Source: CAYVQU01 sp964453155
Lineage (GTDB): Bacteria; Chloroflexota; Anaerolineae; Anaerolineales; UBA11858
Direction: 5' to 3'
NCBI GenBank assembly: GCA_964453155.1
Contig: CAYVQU010000088.1
Location: 1-20,957 of the forward strand
Length of the DNA stretch: 20,957 bases
The notes beneath the pieces were generated by a model. The model did no database searches. It was not told the origin of the DNA and saw nothing but the letters and a program-made list of their open reading frames with translations. The position numbers were made by a program, and so were the translations under genes. Each line of letters opens with the position of its first letter. The first letter of the stretch is position 1. Of the stretch, positions 11,181 through 18,751 are shown piece by piece.

Positions 11181-12553
11181 AACCAGAAGCTTTCTTGACC
11201 CAATCGCTTCATGAAAATCCCCAGGCTGAACAAATTACCCGCATCCTGGCGGCCGCCATAAACGCAGTTGACCCCGGCAGAGCCGTACGACGCTATCTCT
11301 CAAGAGACCAAAACACTCTCATAATTGGCACGGAAGCTTACAATCTTACCGCAATCGACCGCGTCTTCGTCATCGGTTTTGGCAAAGCCAGCGTACCAAT
11401 GGCGGAGGCTGCTGCTTCGGTGCTATGGGAGCGGATTTCGGCGGGAATCATCGTCACCAAAGGGGGAGGGGAGCAAGGGGGCAAAGGTGGGGGAGGTTAT
11501 TCACAATTCACAATTAATTATTCGTCCCATCCGGTTCCCGATGAACGCGGCGTACACGTGGCCGGAGATATTATTGAGTTACTCGCGACCACAACCGATA
11601 ATGATCTGGTGATCTGCCTGATCTCGGGGGGTGGTTCGGCACTGTTGACTTCACCCGCACCAGGAATTTCGCTGGATGATATTCAAGCGCTGACCAAAGC
11701 ACTGCTGGGCTGTGGGGCGACGATTAATGAGGTCAATACGCTCCGGAAACATCTCTCACAGGTCAAGGGCGGGCAACTGGCTCGCTGGGCCGCACCCGCT
11801 CAGATGGCCACCCTGATCCTGTCAGACGTGATTGGGGATCCATTGGATGTAATCGCTTCAGGTCCGACAGTACCGGATTCATCTACGTTTCAAGATTGTT
11901 GGCAGATTTTGGAAATGTATCAGCTGACAGAGGGAATTCCAGCGAAAATACGAGAGCATCTACAAGCGGGTTTAGATGATGATATCGCCGACACACCAAA
12001 AATGGGCGATCCCATCTTTGAGAAGGCGCATAACATCATCGTGGGGAATAATCTACAAGCCGCGCAGGCGGCCATATCGCAGGCCCAGGTAGAGGGCTTC
12101 AACACCCTGCTGCTAACCACTTCGCTCCAGGGGGAGGCCAAGATCATTGGGCAGACGATGGCGGCGATTGCAGCGCAGGTGGTGGCGACGGGTGATCCGA
12201 TCCCGCGGCCGGCGTGCATTGTAGCGGGGGGTGAGACGACGGTGACGATCCGGGGGCAGGGGTTAGGGGGCCGGAATCAGGAATTGGCGTTGGGGGCAGT
12301 AGAAGGGATTGCCGGATTAGAAGATATCATCATCATCGCGCTGGCGACGGACGGGGATGACGGGCCAACGGATGCCGCGGGGGCCGTGGTCACGGGGGAA
12401 ACTTTGGACCGGGCAACGCTAGCTGGCCTAAATCCCATTGAATTTTTATCCAGGAATGATGCCTACAATTTCTTTGATCCCCTGGGAGATTTGCTCAAAC
12501 CGGGAATGACCGGGACCAATGTCTGCGATCTAACCTTCATTTTCGCATATTAG
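11177..12553 (+). CDS. gckA: Glycerate 2-kinase (MOFRL/DUF4147 type)
   Basis: This is a 458-residue kinase that turns D-glycerate and ATP into 2-phosphoglycerate, which enters lower glycolysis. The N-terminal DUF4147 domain shows GFGKAS, LISGGGSALLTSPAPG, NEVNTLRKHLSQVKGGQLA and SDVIGDPLDVIASGP. The C-terminal MOFRL domain shows GGETTVTIRGQGLGGRNQE and ATDGDDGPTDAAGA. The ATG at 11177 forms an ATGA overlap with the phosphorylase stop and has GAGGG at 11168-11172, so it is preferred over the GTG at 11162. This layout suggests translational coupling with the enzyme that makes its substrate. Residues 95-117, just before the conserved HPVPDE, are unusual: a Gly-rich stretch encoded by a G-rich tract and a short tandem repeat, where relatives have an ordinary loop and strand. 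Confidence 0.93.
   Translation: MKPEAFLTQSLHENPQAEQITRILAAAINAVDPGRAVRRYLSRDQNTLIIGTEAYNLTAIDRVFVIGFGKASVPMAEAAASVLWERISAGIIVTKGGGEQGGKGGGGYSQFTINYSSHPVPDERGVHVAGDIIELLATTTDNDLVICLISGGGSALLTSPAPGISLDDIQALTKALLGCGATINEVNTLRKHLSQVKGGQLARWAAPAQMATLILSDVIGDPLDVIASGPTVPDSSTFQDCWQILEMYQLTEGIPAKIREHLQAGLDDDIADTPKMGDPIFEKAHNIIVGNNLQAAQAAISQAQVEGFNTLLLTTSLQGEAKIIGQTMAAIAAQVVATGDPIPRPACIVAGGETTVTIRGQGLGGRNQELALGAVEGIAGLEDIIIIALATDGDDGPTDAAGAVVTGETLDRATLAGLNPIEFLSRNDAYNFFDPLGDLLKPGMTGTNVCDLTFIFAY
11462..11493 (+). other. G-quadruplex-type G tract inside the glycerate kinase gene
   Basis: Four G runs of 5, 4, 5 and 5 bases (11462-11466, 11468-11471, 11477-11481, 11489-11493) are separated by loops of 1, 5 and 7 bases. 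This meets the standard G3+N1-7 rule on the coding strand. It is in frame and encodes residues KGGGEQGGKGGGG. Whether it folds in the mRNA or DNA is not known. Confidence 0.6.
11501..11515 (+). repeat. Short tandem repeat TCACAAT(T) inside the glycerate kinase gene
   Basis: Two copies of TCACAAT(T) with an eight-base period are followed by AATTATTCG. On the minus strand the unit reads GTGAAT, similar in design to the CGCGAAT units of element C. It adjoins the G-rich tract and is translated as part of YSQFTINYSS. Confidence 0.4.
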
Positions 12554-12562
12554 CCCGTCTCT

Positions 12563-12583
12563 TCATCCTGAGCCTGTCGAAGG
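12563..12583. repeat. REP-like sequence (CCTGAGCCTGTCGAAGG)
   Basis: The intergenic segment between the glycerate kinase and the DUF1800 gene carries CCTGAGCCTGTCGAAGG with TCAT just before it. I recognise this from memory as a sequence scattered through many environmental bacterial genomes, often as an inverted pair. Only one copy is seen here, ten bases after the kinase stop codon. Confidence 0.45.
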
Positions 12584-12647
12584 GCCACTCCACACAGATT
12601 TTACATCCTTTTTACACCCTCTTCGAAACTTCTTCATAAATCATCTC

Positions 12648-12667
12648 TATAATCCCTTTATGAGGTG
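12648..12667 (+). promoter_or_regulatory. Perfect -10 box and ribosome-binding site of the DUF1800 gene
   Basis: TATAAT at 12648-12653 matches the -10 consensus exactly, and GAGGTG at 12662-12667 precedes the ATG by four bases. No convincing -35 hexamer lies 16-18 bases upstream. Transcription would begin near 12660, leaving a very short leader. This suggests the DUF1800/DUF1501 pair has its own promoter, separate from the sugar cluster. Confidence 0.4.
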
Positions 12668-12671
12668 AACT

Positions 12672-14282
12672 ATGACGAAGAAATTCCAAACTCCCAATAT
12701 CTCGCGCCGAGAGGTTTTGCGCCTGGGCAGTCTGGCTGCGGCCAGTTCTGCGCTGGCTTCCTGTTCGTCCGCCCGCGAGATTATCGATCAATTTACTCAG
12801 AAAGGCCCATCATCTGCAAACACCCCGACTGCCGCCGCAACCAGAACACCTATTTCAGAAATGGATGCCGCCACCCCCACAACTCAGCCAATTCAACCGA
12901 CTCCGGTTACTGAAGACGCGCTCATTCTGCATACATTGCAGCGGATGAGTTTTGGAGTAACTTCCATCGAGCTTGAACATGCCAAATCAATCGGTCTGGC
13001 GGCATTTGTAGAAGAACAGCTTGATCCGGAAGCCCTGGACAATCGCAAACTTGAAAAACAGATCGGGGAAATGGAGGTCATGAAGAGCACGCCAACCGAA
13101 CTGTTTCAATCGGATCAACGCGGGCGATTGGTTGGCGAATTCACTCTCGCAACCATTCTGCGGCAGTTACACAGTCCGCGGCAGTTGTATGAAATGACGG
13201 TCGATTTTTGGACTAATCATTTCAATATATATCTACTGGGCGGGGTAACTGGGCTACTCAAAATCTTCGACGACCGGGATGTAATCCGACCTTATGCCCT
13301 GGAAACTTTCCCGGAGTTACTGCAAGCGTCAGCCCACAGCCCGGCAATGCTGACCTACCTTGATCAAGCCCAGAGCACGCGCCAGGCGCCGAACGAAAAC
13401 TATGCCCGGGAGCTATTAGAATTACATACGGTTGGCGTTGATGGGGGTTATTCACATGACGACATTCTCGAATTAGCGCGGGTCCTGACCGGTTGGTCGG
13501 TCACCGGAAGACGGGAGGTATAAGCTGGTCTGGAAGCTGGGCAATTTATCTTTAGAGACCGCCTTCATGACACCGGAGAAAAAACGGTCTTAGGTTTTAA
13601 TATCCCAGCAGGGAGCGGTTTATCTGGGGGTGAGGATTTTCTGGATTTTTTGGCTTCCCACCCCAAAACTAGTCAATTTATCGCCCAAAAAATGGCCACC
13701 CGCTTTGTCGCCGATGCCCCTCCCCAACCCATCGTCAATTCCCTCGCGGAGACATTCCAGTCCACCAATGGTGATATCCGCGCAATGCTCCGAACGCTAA
13801 TTTTCTCTGATGAATTTGCAGCCAGCCGAGGGCAAAAGATCAAGCGGCCATTGGAATTTTTTATCTCCGTTTTGCGGGTCACAGGAGCCGAAATAAATTC
13901 CCAGCGCGGACGATTACGCGATTTAACGACCGCACTTAAGCTGTTGGGGCAAGTTCCCTTTCAATGGTCGCCCCCAAATGGCTATCCCGATTTTGCAGGT
14001 TGGTGGCTGACAACCAGCGGGATGTTGAACCGTTGGAATTTTGCGATGCTGACAACTACCGGGGGATTGCGGAATGTGACTGTACCGTTTAGCCGTTTGA
14101 CTAGCGCCGCTGACTCGCCTGCCGATGTGGTGGACGTACTCAGCTTGGCTTTTTTGGGAGAACCCCTGCCCACAGATGCCCGCGACATATTGGTTTCTTA
14201 TGTTTCCGACGGAAATCTAGACGAAACTGTCCCGGCTGTGGCTGGTTTGATATTGGGAAGTCCATATTTTCAAGTGCGCTAG
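12672..14282 (+). pseudogene. DUF1800 Tat lipoprotein gene interrupted by one in-frame TAA
   Basis: The full frame would encode about 536 residues of the DUF1800 family, exported proteins of unknown function. The N-terminus has a Tat motif (SRREVLRLG, Arg12-Arg13) and a lipobox ending at Cys31 (LASC), so the product should be a Tat-exported lipoprotein. Family segments lie on both sides of the break: MTVDFWTNHFNIY, NENYARELLELHTVG and ARVLTGWSV before it, and FRDRLHDTGEKTVLGFNIPAG and GYPDFAGWW after it. The break is TAA at 13521-13523, and both halves are in the same frame, so this is a single nonsense codon and not a frameshift. The downstream half has no credible start at the break. It may be a real mutation, a sequencing error or strain variation. 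It is followed by the usual partner DUF1501. Confidence 0.9.
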
Positions 14283-14338
14283 CAATCGATTATAGGTTGA
14301 AGGTTGAAATCTAAAGACCAGACTATGAGGTAATTTTT

Positions 14339-15595
14339 ATGAATACGAAAACAGTTTCGAGACGAGATTTTTTGAAATTAGGGGCGGGGGGAGTGGCAGC
14401 CTGGGCGGTTGGACTCCCGAGTTGGACACCTCGAATGACATTTGCTCCCGAGGGCGAGGGGGTACCCGGTGACACCTTAATTTGTATTTTTCTCCGCGGG
14501 GCTTTAGATGGGTTGAATACCATCATCCCCCAATTTGACGCCGATTATTATCGCGAGCGCCCCTCACTGGCAATCCCTGAAAGTATCAGTGGTGATGAAA
14601 CGACGGCCATCGATTTGGACGGAAATTTTGGTTTCAACCCGGCGCTCCGACCGTTGCTGGATATTTGGGAGGCCGGATCATTGGCCGTCGTTCATGCAGT
14701 CGGCTCACCCGACCCTACTCATTCTCACTTCGATGCCATGGATTATATGGAACGCGGTACCCCCGGTGAAAAATCACTCGCCACTGGTTGGATTGGACGC
14801 CATTTACAAACCGCTCCTTGGCACAACGATTCACCATTCCGCGCAGTAGGGATGGGTGGGATCATGCCAGCCTCGTTACGGGGTCCGATATCAGTGACGA
14901 CGCTTCAATCCATCGCTGATTTTCATCTCCAAGGAAAAACATCAGATTTAGCCCAACTGCAACATACCCTTTCAGCTTTGTATTCTCTGGAGGGCGGTTT
15001 AGCAATGGAAGCTCAAGCGACTATCCAAGCGGTGGATGTGTTGGCACAAGTTGATGTCAGCAACTATGAACCTGCCAATGGGGCCATATATCCTGAGGGT
15101 GAGTTTGGCTTGGGGTTGATGCAAATCGCGCAGTTAATTAAGACCGAAGTGGGTTTAGAGGTAGCCTGTGTGGATTTGGGGGGATTCGACACGCATGTTG
15201 ATCAAGCCGGTCGCCTGGCGGGATTATTGACCGATATTGGAGCCGGTTTGGGGGCCTTCTTCAATGATCTAGAAGGGTCCGGCAAACCCTATACAGTGGT
15301 GACGATGAGTGAGTTTGGCCGTCGATTAGCCGAAAATGGCAACGCGGGAACCGATCACGGGCACGGTGGGGTGATGTTTGCCTTTGGTCCCGGGGTAAAT
15401 GGGGGGCAGGTCTATGCCGATTGGCCGGGTCTGGCCCTCGATAAATTGTATGGGCCCGGAGATTTGGAAGTCACTATCGATTATCGCGAGATTTTGGGTG
15501 AAATAATTGCTTCGCGATTAAAAAATCCAGAAAATGTTGCCAGCATCTTTCCTAATTTTGAATTCAATCCTAGGGGTATTTTCAAAGCTGGATAA
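14339..15595 (+). CDS. DUF1501 family Tat-exported protein
   Basis: This is a 418-residue protein of the DUF1501 family, which has an alkaline phosphatase/sulfatase-like fold and no firmly known function. The N-terminus is a Tat signal (SRRDFLKLG, Arg8-Arg9) followed by an Ala/Gly-rich hydrophobic stretch to about residue 30. Family segments include FLRGALDGLNTIIP, DPTHSHFDAMDYMERGTP, ATGWIGRHL, VDLGGFDTHVDQAGRL and MSEFGRRLAENGNAGTDHG, the last two rich in possible metal-binding His and Asp. The length is normal and the gene looks intact. It lies 56 bases after the DUF1800 gene with GAGGT near 14326-14330. DUF1800/DUF1501 pairs recur in many phyla and are thought to work together at or outside the cell surface. 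Confidence 0.92.
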   Translation: MNTKTVSRRDFLKLGAGGVAAWAVGLPSWTPRMTFAPEGEGVPGDTLICIFLRGALDGLNTIIPQFDADYYRERPSLAIPESISGDETTAIDLDGNFGFNPALRPLLDIWEAGSLAVVHAVGSPDPTHSHFDAMDYMERGTPGEKSLATGWIGRHLQTAPWHNDSPFRAVGMGGIMPASLRGPISVTTLQSIADFHLQGKTSDLAQLQHTLSALYSLEGGLAMEAQATIQAVDVLAQVDVSNYEPANGAIYPEGEFGLGLMQIAQLIKTEVGLEVACVDLGGFDTHVDQAGRLAGLLTDIGAGLGAFFNDLEGSGKPYTVVTMSEFGRRLAENGNAGTDHGHGGVMFAFGPGVNGGQVYADWPGLALDKLYGPGDLEVTIDYREILGEIIASRLKNPENVASIFPNFEFNPRGIFKAG

Positions 15596-15603
15596 GCTTT
15601 TTT
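15584..15603 (+). terminator. Weak terminator hairpin overlapping the DUF1501 stop
   Basis: AAAGCT at 15584-15589 pairs with AGCTTT at 15595-15600 around a GGATA loop, and the T run continues to 15603. The stem is short and A/T-rich, and it includes the TAA stop codon. It is a weak candidate for the end of the DUF1800/DUF1501 unit. Confidence 0.35.
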
Positions 15604-15643
15604 GGACGCTAATCGGCATAAAATTTAACAAAAATCAGGAGAG

Positions 15644-15673
15644 AATCTCCGCGCGCGCTGCGTCTCTGCGGTG
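15644..15673. repeat. Half copy of palindromic element A
   Basis: These 30 bases match the right arm of element A (4918-4947) at 25 of 30 positions, including the outer CTCTGCGGTG end. On the minus strand the units read CGCAGAG, CGCAGCG and CGCGGAG. No complementary left arm was found in the 43 bases upstream. It lies between the convergent DUF1501 and Mth938-like genes; the rest of that gap (15596-15775) holds nothing else I can name. Confidence 0.65.
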
Positions 15674-15775
15674 TTCAACCATCTGTTGACAATTTCAAAA
15701 TTATCATAGACTCCCGGTTTTCTGCTGATTTAAACGATTAAATTTAGCTTCGGTTTTGGGGATGAAAGTGAATAA

Positions 15776-16138
15776 TCAGCAAGTGATATGGAATAGACCG
15801 ATTACCTTGCCCTCGGTCGAATTCCACAATTTCAGGGCTTTCGAAGTAGCTAAGATTTCTACCCCAATACCTTTCTCGCTGAAAAAATCAGCCGCTTCGG
15901 GGTTAAGGTGTATCCGATTGAACATTCCCCCGCCCACAATCAGGCGTTCCGCAGCAGCTTCATAAACATATTCTGCTTCAGCCAGGGATATTGTGTGGGA
16001 GGTTCCGTAAATTTCTTTGGAAAGCCTTTTGTTACGCTTACGAATCTGGCCATCAAGACCGATTATGACATCGTTGGTATATTTTTGCCCCTCAATCGTA
16101 ATGGATCCAAACGAAGTTGACTGAATTCCTGGAGTCAT
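15776..16138 (-). CDS. Mth938-like (DUF498) domain protein
   Basis: This is a 120-residue single-domain protein of the Mth938/DUF498 family. Relatives include archaeal MTH938 and, more distantly, the mitochondrial complex I assembly factor NDUFAF3. The biochemical role is unknown. Features seen are SFGSITIEGQKYTNDVIIG at the start, KRLSKEIYGTSHTISLAEAEYV in the middle, and ERLIVGGGMFNRIHLNPEAADFF followed by the C-terminal GKVIGLFHITC. The family length is about 120, so it appears complete. AGGAG (minus strand, 16145-16149) lies six bases before the ATG. It is divergent from the radical SAM gene and convergent with DUF1501. It has no signal peptide and is probably cytoplasmic. Confidence 0.9.
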   Translation of the reverse strand: MTPGIQSTSFGSITIEGQKYTNDVIIGLDGQIRKRNKRLSKEIYGTSHTISLAEAEYVYEAAAERLIVGGGMFNRIHLNPEAADFFSEKGIGVEILATSKALKLWNSTEGKVIGLFHITC

Positions 16139-16172
16139 CGCATTCTCCTACCAAATTGAAGCTTTGATTTTC

Positions 16173-16181
16173 ATTGTACCA
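16173..16181 (-). promoter_or_regulatory. Extended -10 promoter of the Mth938-like gene
   Basis: On the minus strand TGGTACAAT (TGn + TACAAT) lies 35 bases before the ATG, giving a short leader that contains the AGGAG ribosome-binding site. No -35 hexamer is evident, as is common for extended -10 promoters. Confidence 0.5.
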
Positions 16182-16207
16182 AACTCAAATCCAGCACTTG
16201 GGGGTCA

Positions 16208-16216
16208 TGTTACAAT
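16208..16216 (+). promoter_or_regulatory. Extended -10 promoter of the radical SAM gene
   Basis: TGTTACAAT (TGn + TACAAT) lies 35 bases before the ATG at 16252. It mirrors the minus-strand -10 at 16173-16181, so the two promoters stand back to back about 30 bases apart. If it is used, the upstream starts at 16174 and 16207 lie before the transcript start and can be discarded. Confidence 0.45.
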
Positions 16217-16251
16217 CAAAATACGGCTTTCCAAAAAAAATTAAAATCGCG

Positions 16252-17196
16252 ATGTCCAAATTTGAACCCGCCTATCTCGCATTACTTGCATCCGGTGAAC
16301 TTAAAAAACGGGTGACCGTGGCGTACCAACGGCTGACAGCCTGCAATATTTGCGCGCTGAATTGCGGGGTAGATCGCCGATCTGGGGAAATGGGAACGTG
16401 TAATACCGGGGAACTCGCCAAAGTCAGCAGCTATGGTCCGCATTTGGGGGAGGAAGATCCATTACGGGGCCGGCGCGGATCCGGAACAATTTTCTTTTCC
16501 CGGTGTAATTTACGCTGCCAATATTGTCAGAACCACGACATTTCTCAAGCCGAGGCTGGTTATGAGATGGGGGCCGAAGAATTGGCCGCGATCATGATCG
16601 ATTTACAAACGCGGGGCTGCCATAATATCAATTTTGTCTCTCCGAGTCATGTGGTGCCCCAAATTTTGGCTGGAGTCTGGGTTGCAGCCCAAGCTGGACT
16701 GGAAATTCCCCTGGTTTACAACACCGGGGGATATGACTCACTCGAAACCCTAAATTTATTGGACGGCATCGTGGATATCTACATGCCGGATATGAAATAT
16801 GCTGACCCCGAAATTGCGCAGCGATACTCAAAAATTCCAGATTATCCAGTTGTAAATCAGGCCGCCGTTAAAGAAATGCATCGTCAAGTGGGAGATTTAC
16901 AACTCGATAGCCGCGGGATTGCGACTCGCGGCCTGCTCATTCGTCATCTCGTTCTGCCAGATAATTTAGCGGGTACCGGTCAGATCGTTAAATTCCTTGC
17001 AGAAGAGATTTCGCCCCAAACTTATCTTAATTTGATGGATCAATACCGCCCAGCCTACCGCGCCCATCATTATCCCGAACTTGGTCGACGGATCACCTCA
17101 CAAGAATACGCGGCGGCTGTTCAAGCGGCCGGAAAAGTGGGATTAAGCCGATTAGATCAGCGGCGTTCGGGGCTGACATGGATGCAAAATCGCTGA
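16252..17196 (+). CDS. Radical SAM protein, PflX-like (COG1313 type)
   Basis: This is a 314-residue radical SAM enzyme resembling pyruvate formate-lyase activating proteins, of the PflX group with no assigned substrate. The CxxxCxxC motif for the 4Fe-4S cluster and SAM is Cys85, Cys89, Cys92 (RCNLRCQYCQN). The N-terminal segment CNICALNCGVDR ending in GTC (Cys31, Cys34, Cys38, Cys50) is typical of this group and could hold a second metal site. Later segments include NFVSPSHVVPQIL, LVYNTGGYDS, DIYMPDMKYAD and RGLLIRHLVLP. ATG 16252 gives the usual opening MSKFEPAYLALLASGEL, so it is preferred to the longer frame from TTG 16174. It does not look like a sulfatase-maturing enzyme. The alpha/beta hydrolase gene starts three bases after the stop. 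Confidence 0.85.
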   Translation: MSKFEPAYLALLASGELKKRVTVAYQRLTACNICALNCGVDRRSGEMGTCNTGELAKVSSYGPHLGEEDPLRGRRGSGTIFFSRCNLRCQYCQNHDISQAEAGYEMGAEELAAIMIDLQTRGCHNINFVSPSHVVPQILAGVWVAAQAGLEIPLVYNTGGYDSLETLNLLDGIVDIYMPDMKYADPEIAQRYSKIPDYPVVNQAAVKEMHRQVGDLQLDSRGIATRGLLIRHLVLPDNLAGTGQIVKFLAEEISPQTYLNLMDQYRPAYRAHHYPELGRRITSQEYAAAVQAAGKVGLSRLDQRRSGLTWMQNR

Positions 17197-17199
17197 CGA

Positions 17200-18117
17200 A
17201 TGTTCACAAAAATTCGTTTGAAATCTAACGATTTTCAGTTCATGTCAAAACGCCGCCGATTTCTCCGTTTTTTATTATTCGGCGTCATAACATTTTTAGT
17301 CCTATTCATCATCATTGATGTCAGTCTGGCCTGGATTTTTGTGGGTGGAATAGCTTATCCAAAATGCTCAACGCCCCAACCAATGCCCAACATTTCCTTT
17401 GAAGAACATTGGTTGCCAACCGCAGATGGGGCAGAAATTCGAATTTGGTATTATCCGGCGAAAAATGGAGCCGCAATTCTGGTTTTTGGTGGGGTGACTG
17501 GCTCCCTTGGAGAAAGTATTCCCCCAGTTAGGGCGTTATTACACCGAGGCTATGGAATTGTTCAGGTGGACACGCGCGCTTGTGCCAATCCGAGACGAGC
17601 GATTACTCTGGGGGGAAACGAATTATATGATGCTGAGGCCGCGTTAGCATTTCTAGCCCAGCAAGAAGAGGTTGACCCAGAGAGGATTGGGGCCATGGGG
17701 TTTTCAATGGGCGGGGCAACTGCAATTCGTTTGGCCGCGCGGCACCCTGAAATTCAGGGAGTGGTGCGAGATGGGGGTTTTTCCAATTTGGGACAACTGC
17801 TCACGCCGAAAACGGATTCAAACCCGCTCGACAAAATATTTGCAACAACGGTTCGGGTGATTTTCCAAATTCGAACAGGCATAAATCCCAAAGTCATCAG
17901 TCCTATAGATGACTTACCAGCCATCAAGCCCCGGCCGGTATATTTTGTCTATGGCGAATTTGAAGCAGAATATGGATTGGAGCAATTTGAAGCCGCCTCT
18001 GAACCCAAAGAATTGTGGATTGTGCCCCTGGCAGGTCATGGCCGCAATCATATTATCAATCCAGGTAGATATGAAGCTTACTTGATGGAATTTTTTGAAT
18101 TGAGTTTGTTGAAATAG
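17200..18117 (+). CDS. Membrane-anchored alpha/beta hydrolase
   Basis: This is a 305-residue serine hydrolase. One hydrophobic helix lies at about residues 21-50 after a basic stretch (SKRRR), and a short linker leads to the alpha/beta-hydrolase domain. The nucleophile elbow is GFSMGG with Ser169. The likely catalytic His lies in GHGRNH near the C-terminus. The acid residue probably lies near YGEFEAEYG, where a Glu may replace the usual Asp. The domain faces outward if the basic N-terminus stays inside. The substrate is unknown; esters, amides and lipids are all possible. The gene follows the radical SAM stop by three bases and probably shares its transcript. ATG 17242 (MSKRRRF) is an alternative start. 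No Shine-Dalgarno sequence is clear for either. Confidence 0.8.
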   Translation: MFTKIRLKSNDFQFMSKRRRFLRFLLFGVITFLVLFIIIDVSLAWIFVGGIAYPKCSTPQPMPNISFEEHWLPTADGAEIRIWYYPAKNGAAILVFGGVTGSLGESIPPVRALLHRGYGIVQVDTRACANPRRAITLGGNELYDAEAALAFLAQQEEVDPERIGAMGFSMGGATAIRLAARHPEIQGVVRDGGFSNLGQLLTPKTDSNPLDKIFATTVRVIFQIRTGINPKVISPIDDLPAIKPRPVYFVYGEFEAEYGLEQFEAASEPKELWIVPLAGHGRNHIINPGRYEAYLMEFFELSLLK

Positions 18118-18189
18118 TGCAACTGAACCCCAAATTAACCGTATACAGATTCGTAATCCAACCAATTTATATTTAGGAGTGAGTTGAGT

Positions 18190-18630
18190 ATGAACCCCGC
18201 AATTCAAAATTTCATTGAGCAGAAGAAAATCGCTGTCGTGGGTGCCTCACGACAGGGCAAAAAGTTTGGCAATATGGCCGCCAAAGAACTTATTGACCGG
18301 GGATATGAAGTTTTTTTCATTCACCCTGAAGTAGATGAAATCGAGGGGATAAAAACTTACCAATCTCTGACGGCGGTGAAAGATTTGGCTGAAACGGTTT
18401 GGATTAACGTCCCCGCAGATAAAGGTGCAGCGGTGTTAGCGGATGCCGCCAAAGCCGGCTTTTCCCAGGTTTGGCTGCAACAAGGGGCTGATTCCCCCGA
18501 ATTAAAGGAATTAGGATCTGAATTAGATTTGGAATTGATCACCGGGAAATGCATTTTGATGTATGCCGAACCCGTCGGCTCATTTCATAAATTTCATCAA
18601 GTGATCTGGAAAATGATTGGACAATATTAA
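18190..18630 (+). CDS. CoA-binding Rossmann protein (YccU/COG1832 type)
   Basis: This is a 146-residue single-domain protein of the CoA-binding (PF13380) family, related to the N-terminal domain of succinyl-CoA synthetase alpha chains. The Rossmann nucleotide loop is IAVVGASRQGKKFGN, followed by LIDRGYEVFFIHPEV, VWINVPADKG, VWLQQGAD and LITGKCILMYAEP. Stand-alone members bind CoA and are thought to sense or regulate, without known catalysis. AGGAG at 18175-18179 lies ten bases before ATG 18190, which is chosen over TTG 18184. It has the normal length for the family and is cytoplasmic. It lies 72 bases after the hydrolase gene. Confidence 0.9.
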   Translation: MNPAIQNFIEQKKIAVVGASRQGKKFGNMAAKELIDRGYEVFFIHPEVDEIEGIKTYQSLTAVKDLAETVWINVPADKGAAVLADAAKAGFSQVWLQQGADSPELKELGSELDLELITGKCILMYAEPVGSFHKFHQVIWKMIGQY

Positions 18631-18700
18631 CACTCCAACTTTGTGCAAATTTCGGTTTTTACTGGGTTCAATATCCGGAAGATAACCAATATTTGCTCAG

Positions 18701-18749
18701 GTGTGGTGGTTAATTATCTTTTCTAATTTTTAAGGCCAAACCGCCACAC
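18701..18749. repeat. Inverted repeat between convergent genes, possible terminator
   Basis: GTGTGGTGGTT at 18701-18711 and AACCGCCACAC at 18739-18749 are complementary at 10 of 11 positions, and the odd pair is G-U in RNA. A 27-base A/T-rich loop separates them. It lies between the ends of the CoA-binding gene and the diguanylate cyclase gene, where a shared two-way terminator would be expected, but no T run follows either arm. Confidence 0.4.
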
Positions 18750-18751
18750 AC

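Noticed and set aside
13650..14282. A separate short gene starting at TTG 13650
   Set aside because: It is in the same frame as the DUF1800 gene, lacks a ribosome-binding site, and homology continues upstream to the TAA, so it is the second half of one broken gene.
15686..15691. A promoter at the TTGACA in the DUF1501/Mth938 gap
   Set aside because: No -10 hexamer is found at 15-19 bases downstream and no plus-strand gene follows before the divergent pair.
16252..17196. A sulfatase-maturing radical SAM enzyme serving the sulfatase
   Set aside because: It lacks the extended Cys-rich C-terminal region of that family, resembles PflX-type proteins, and lies about 10 kb away in another transcription unit.
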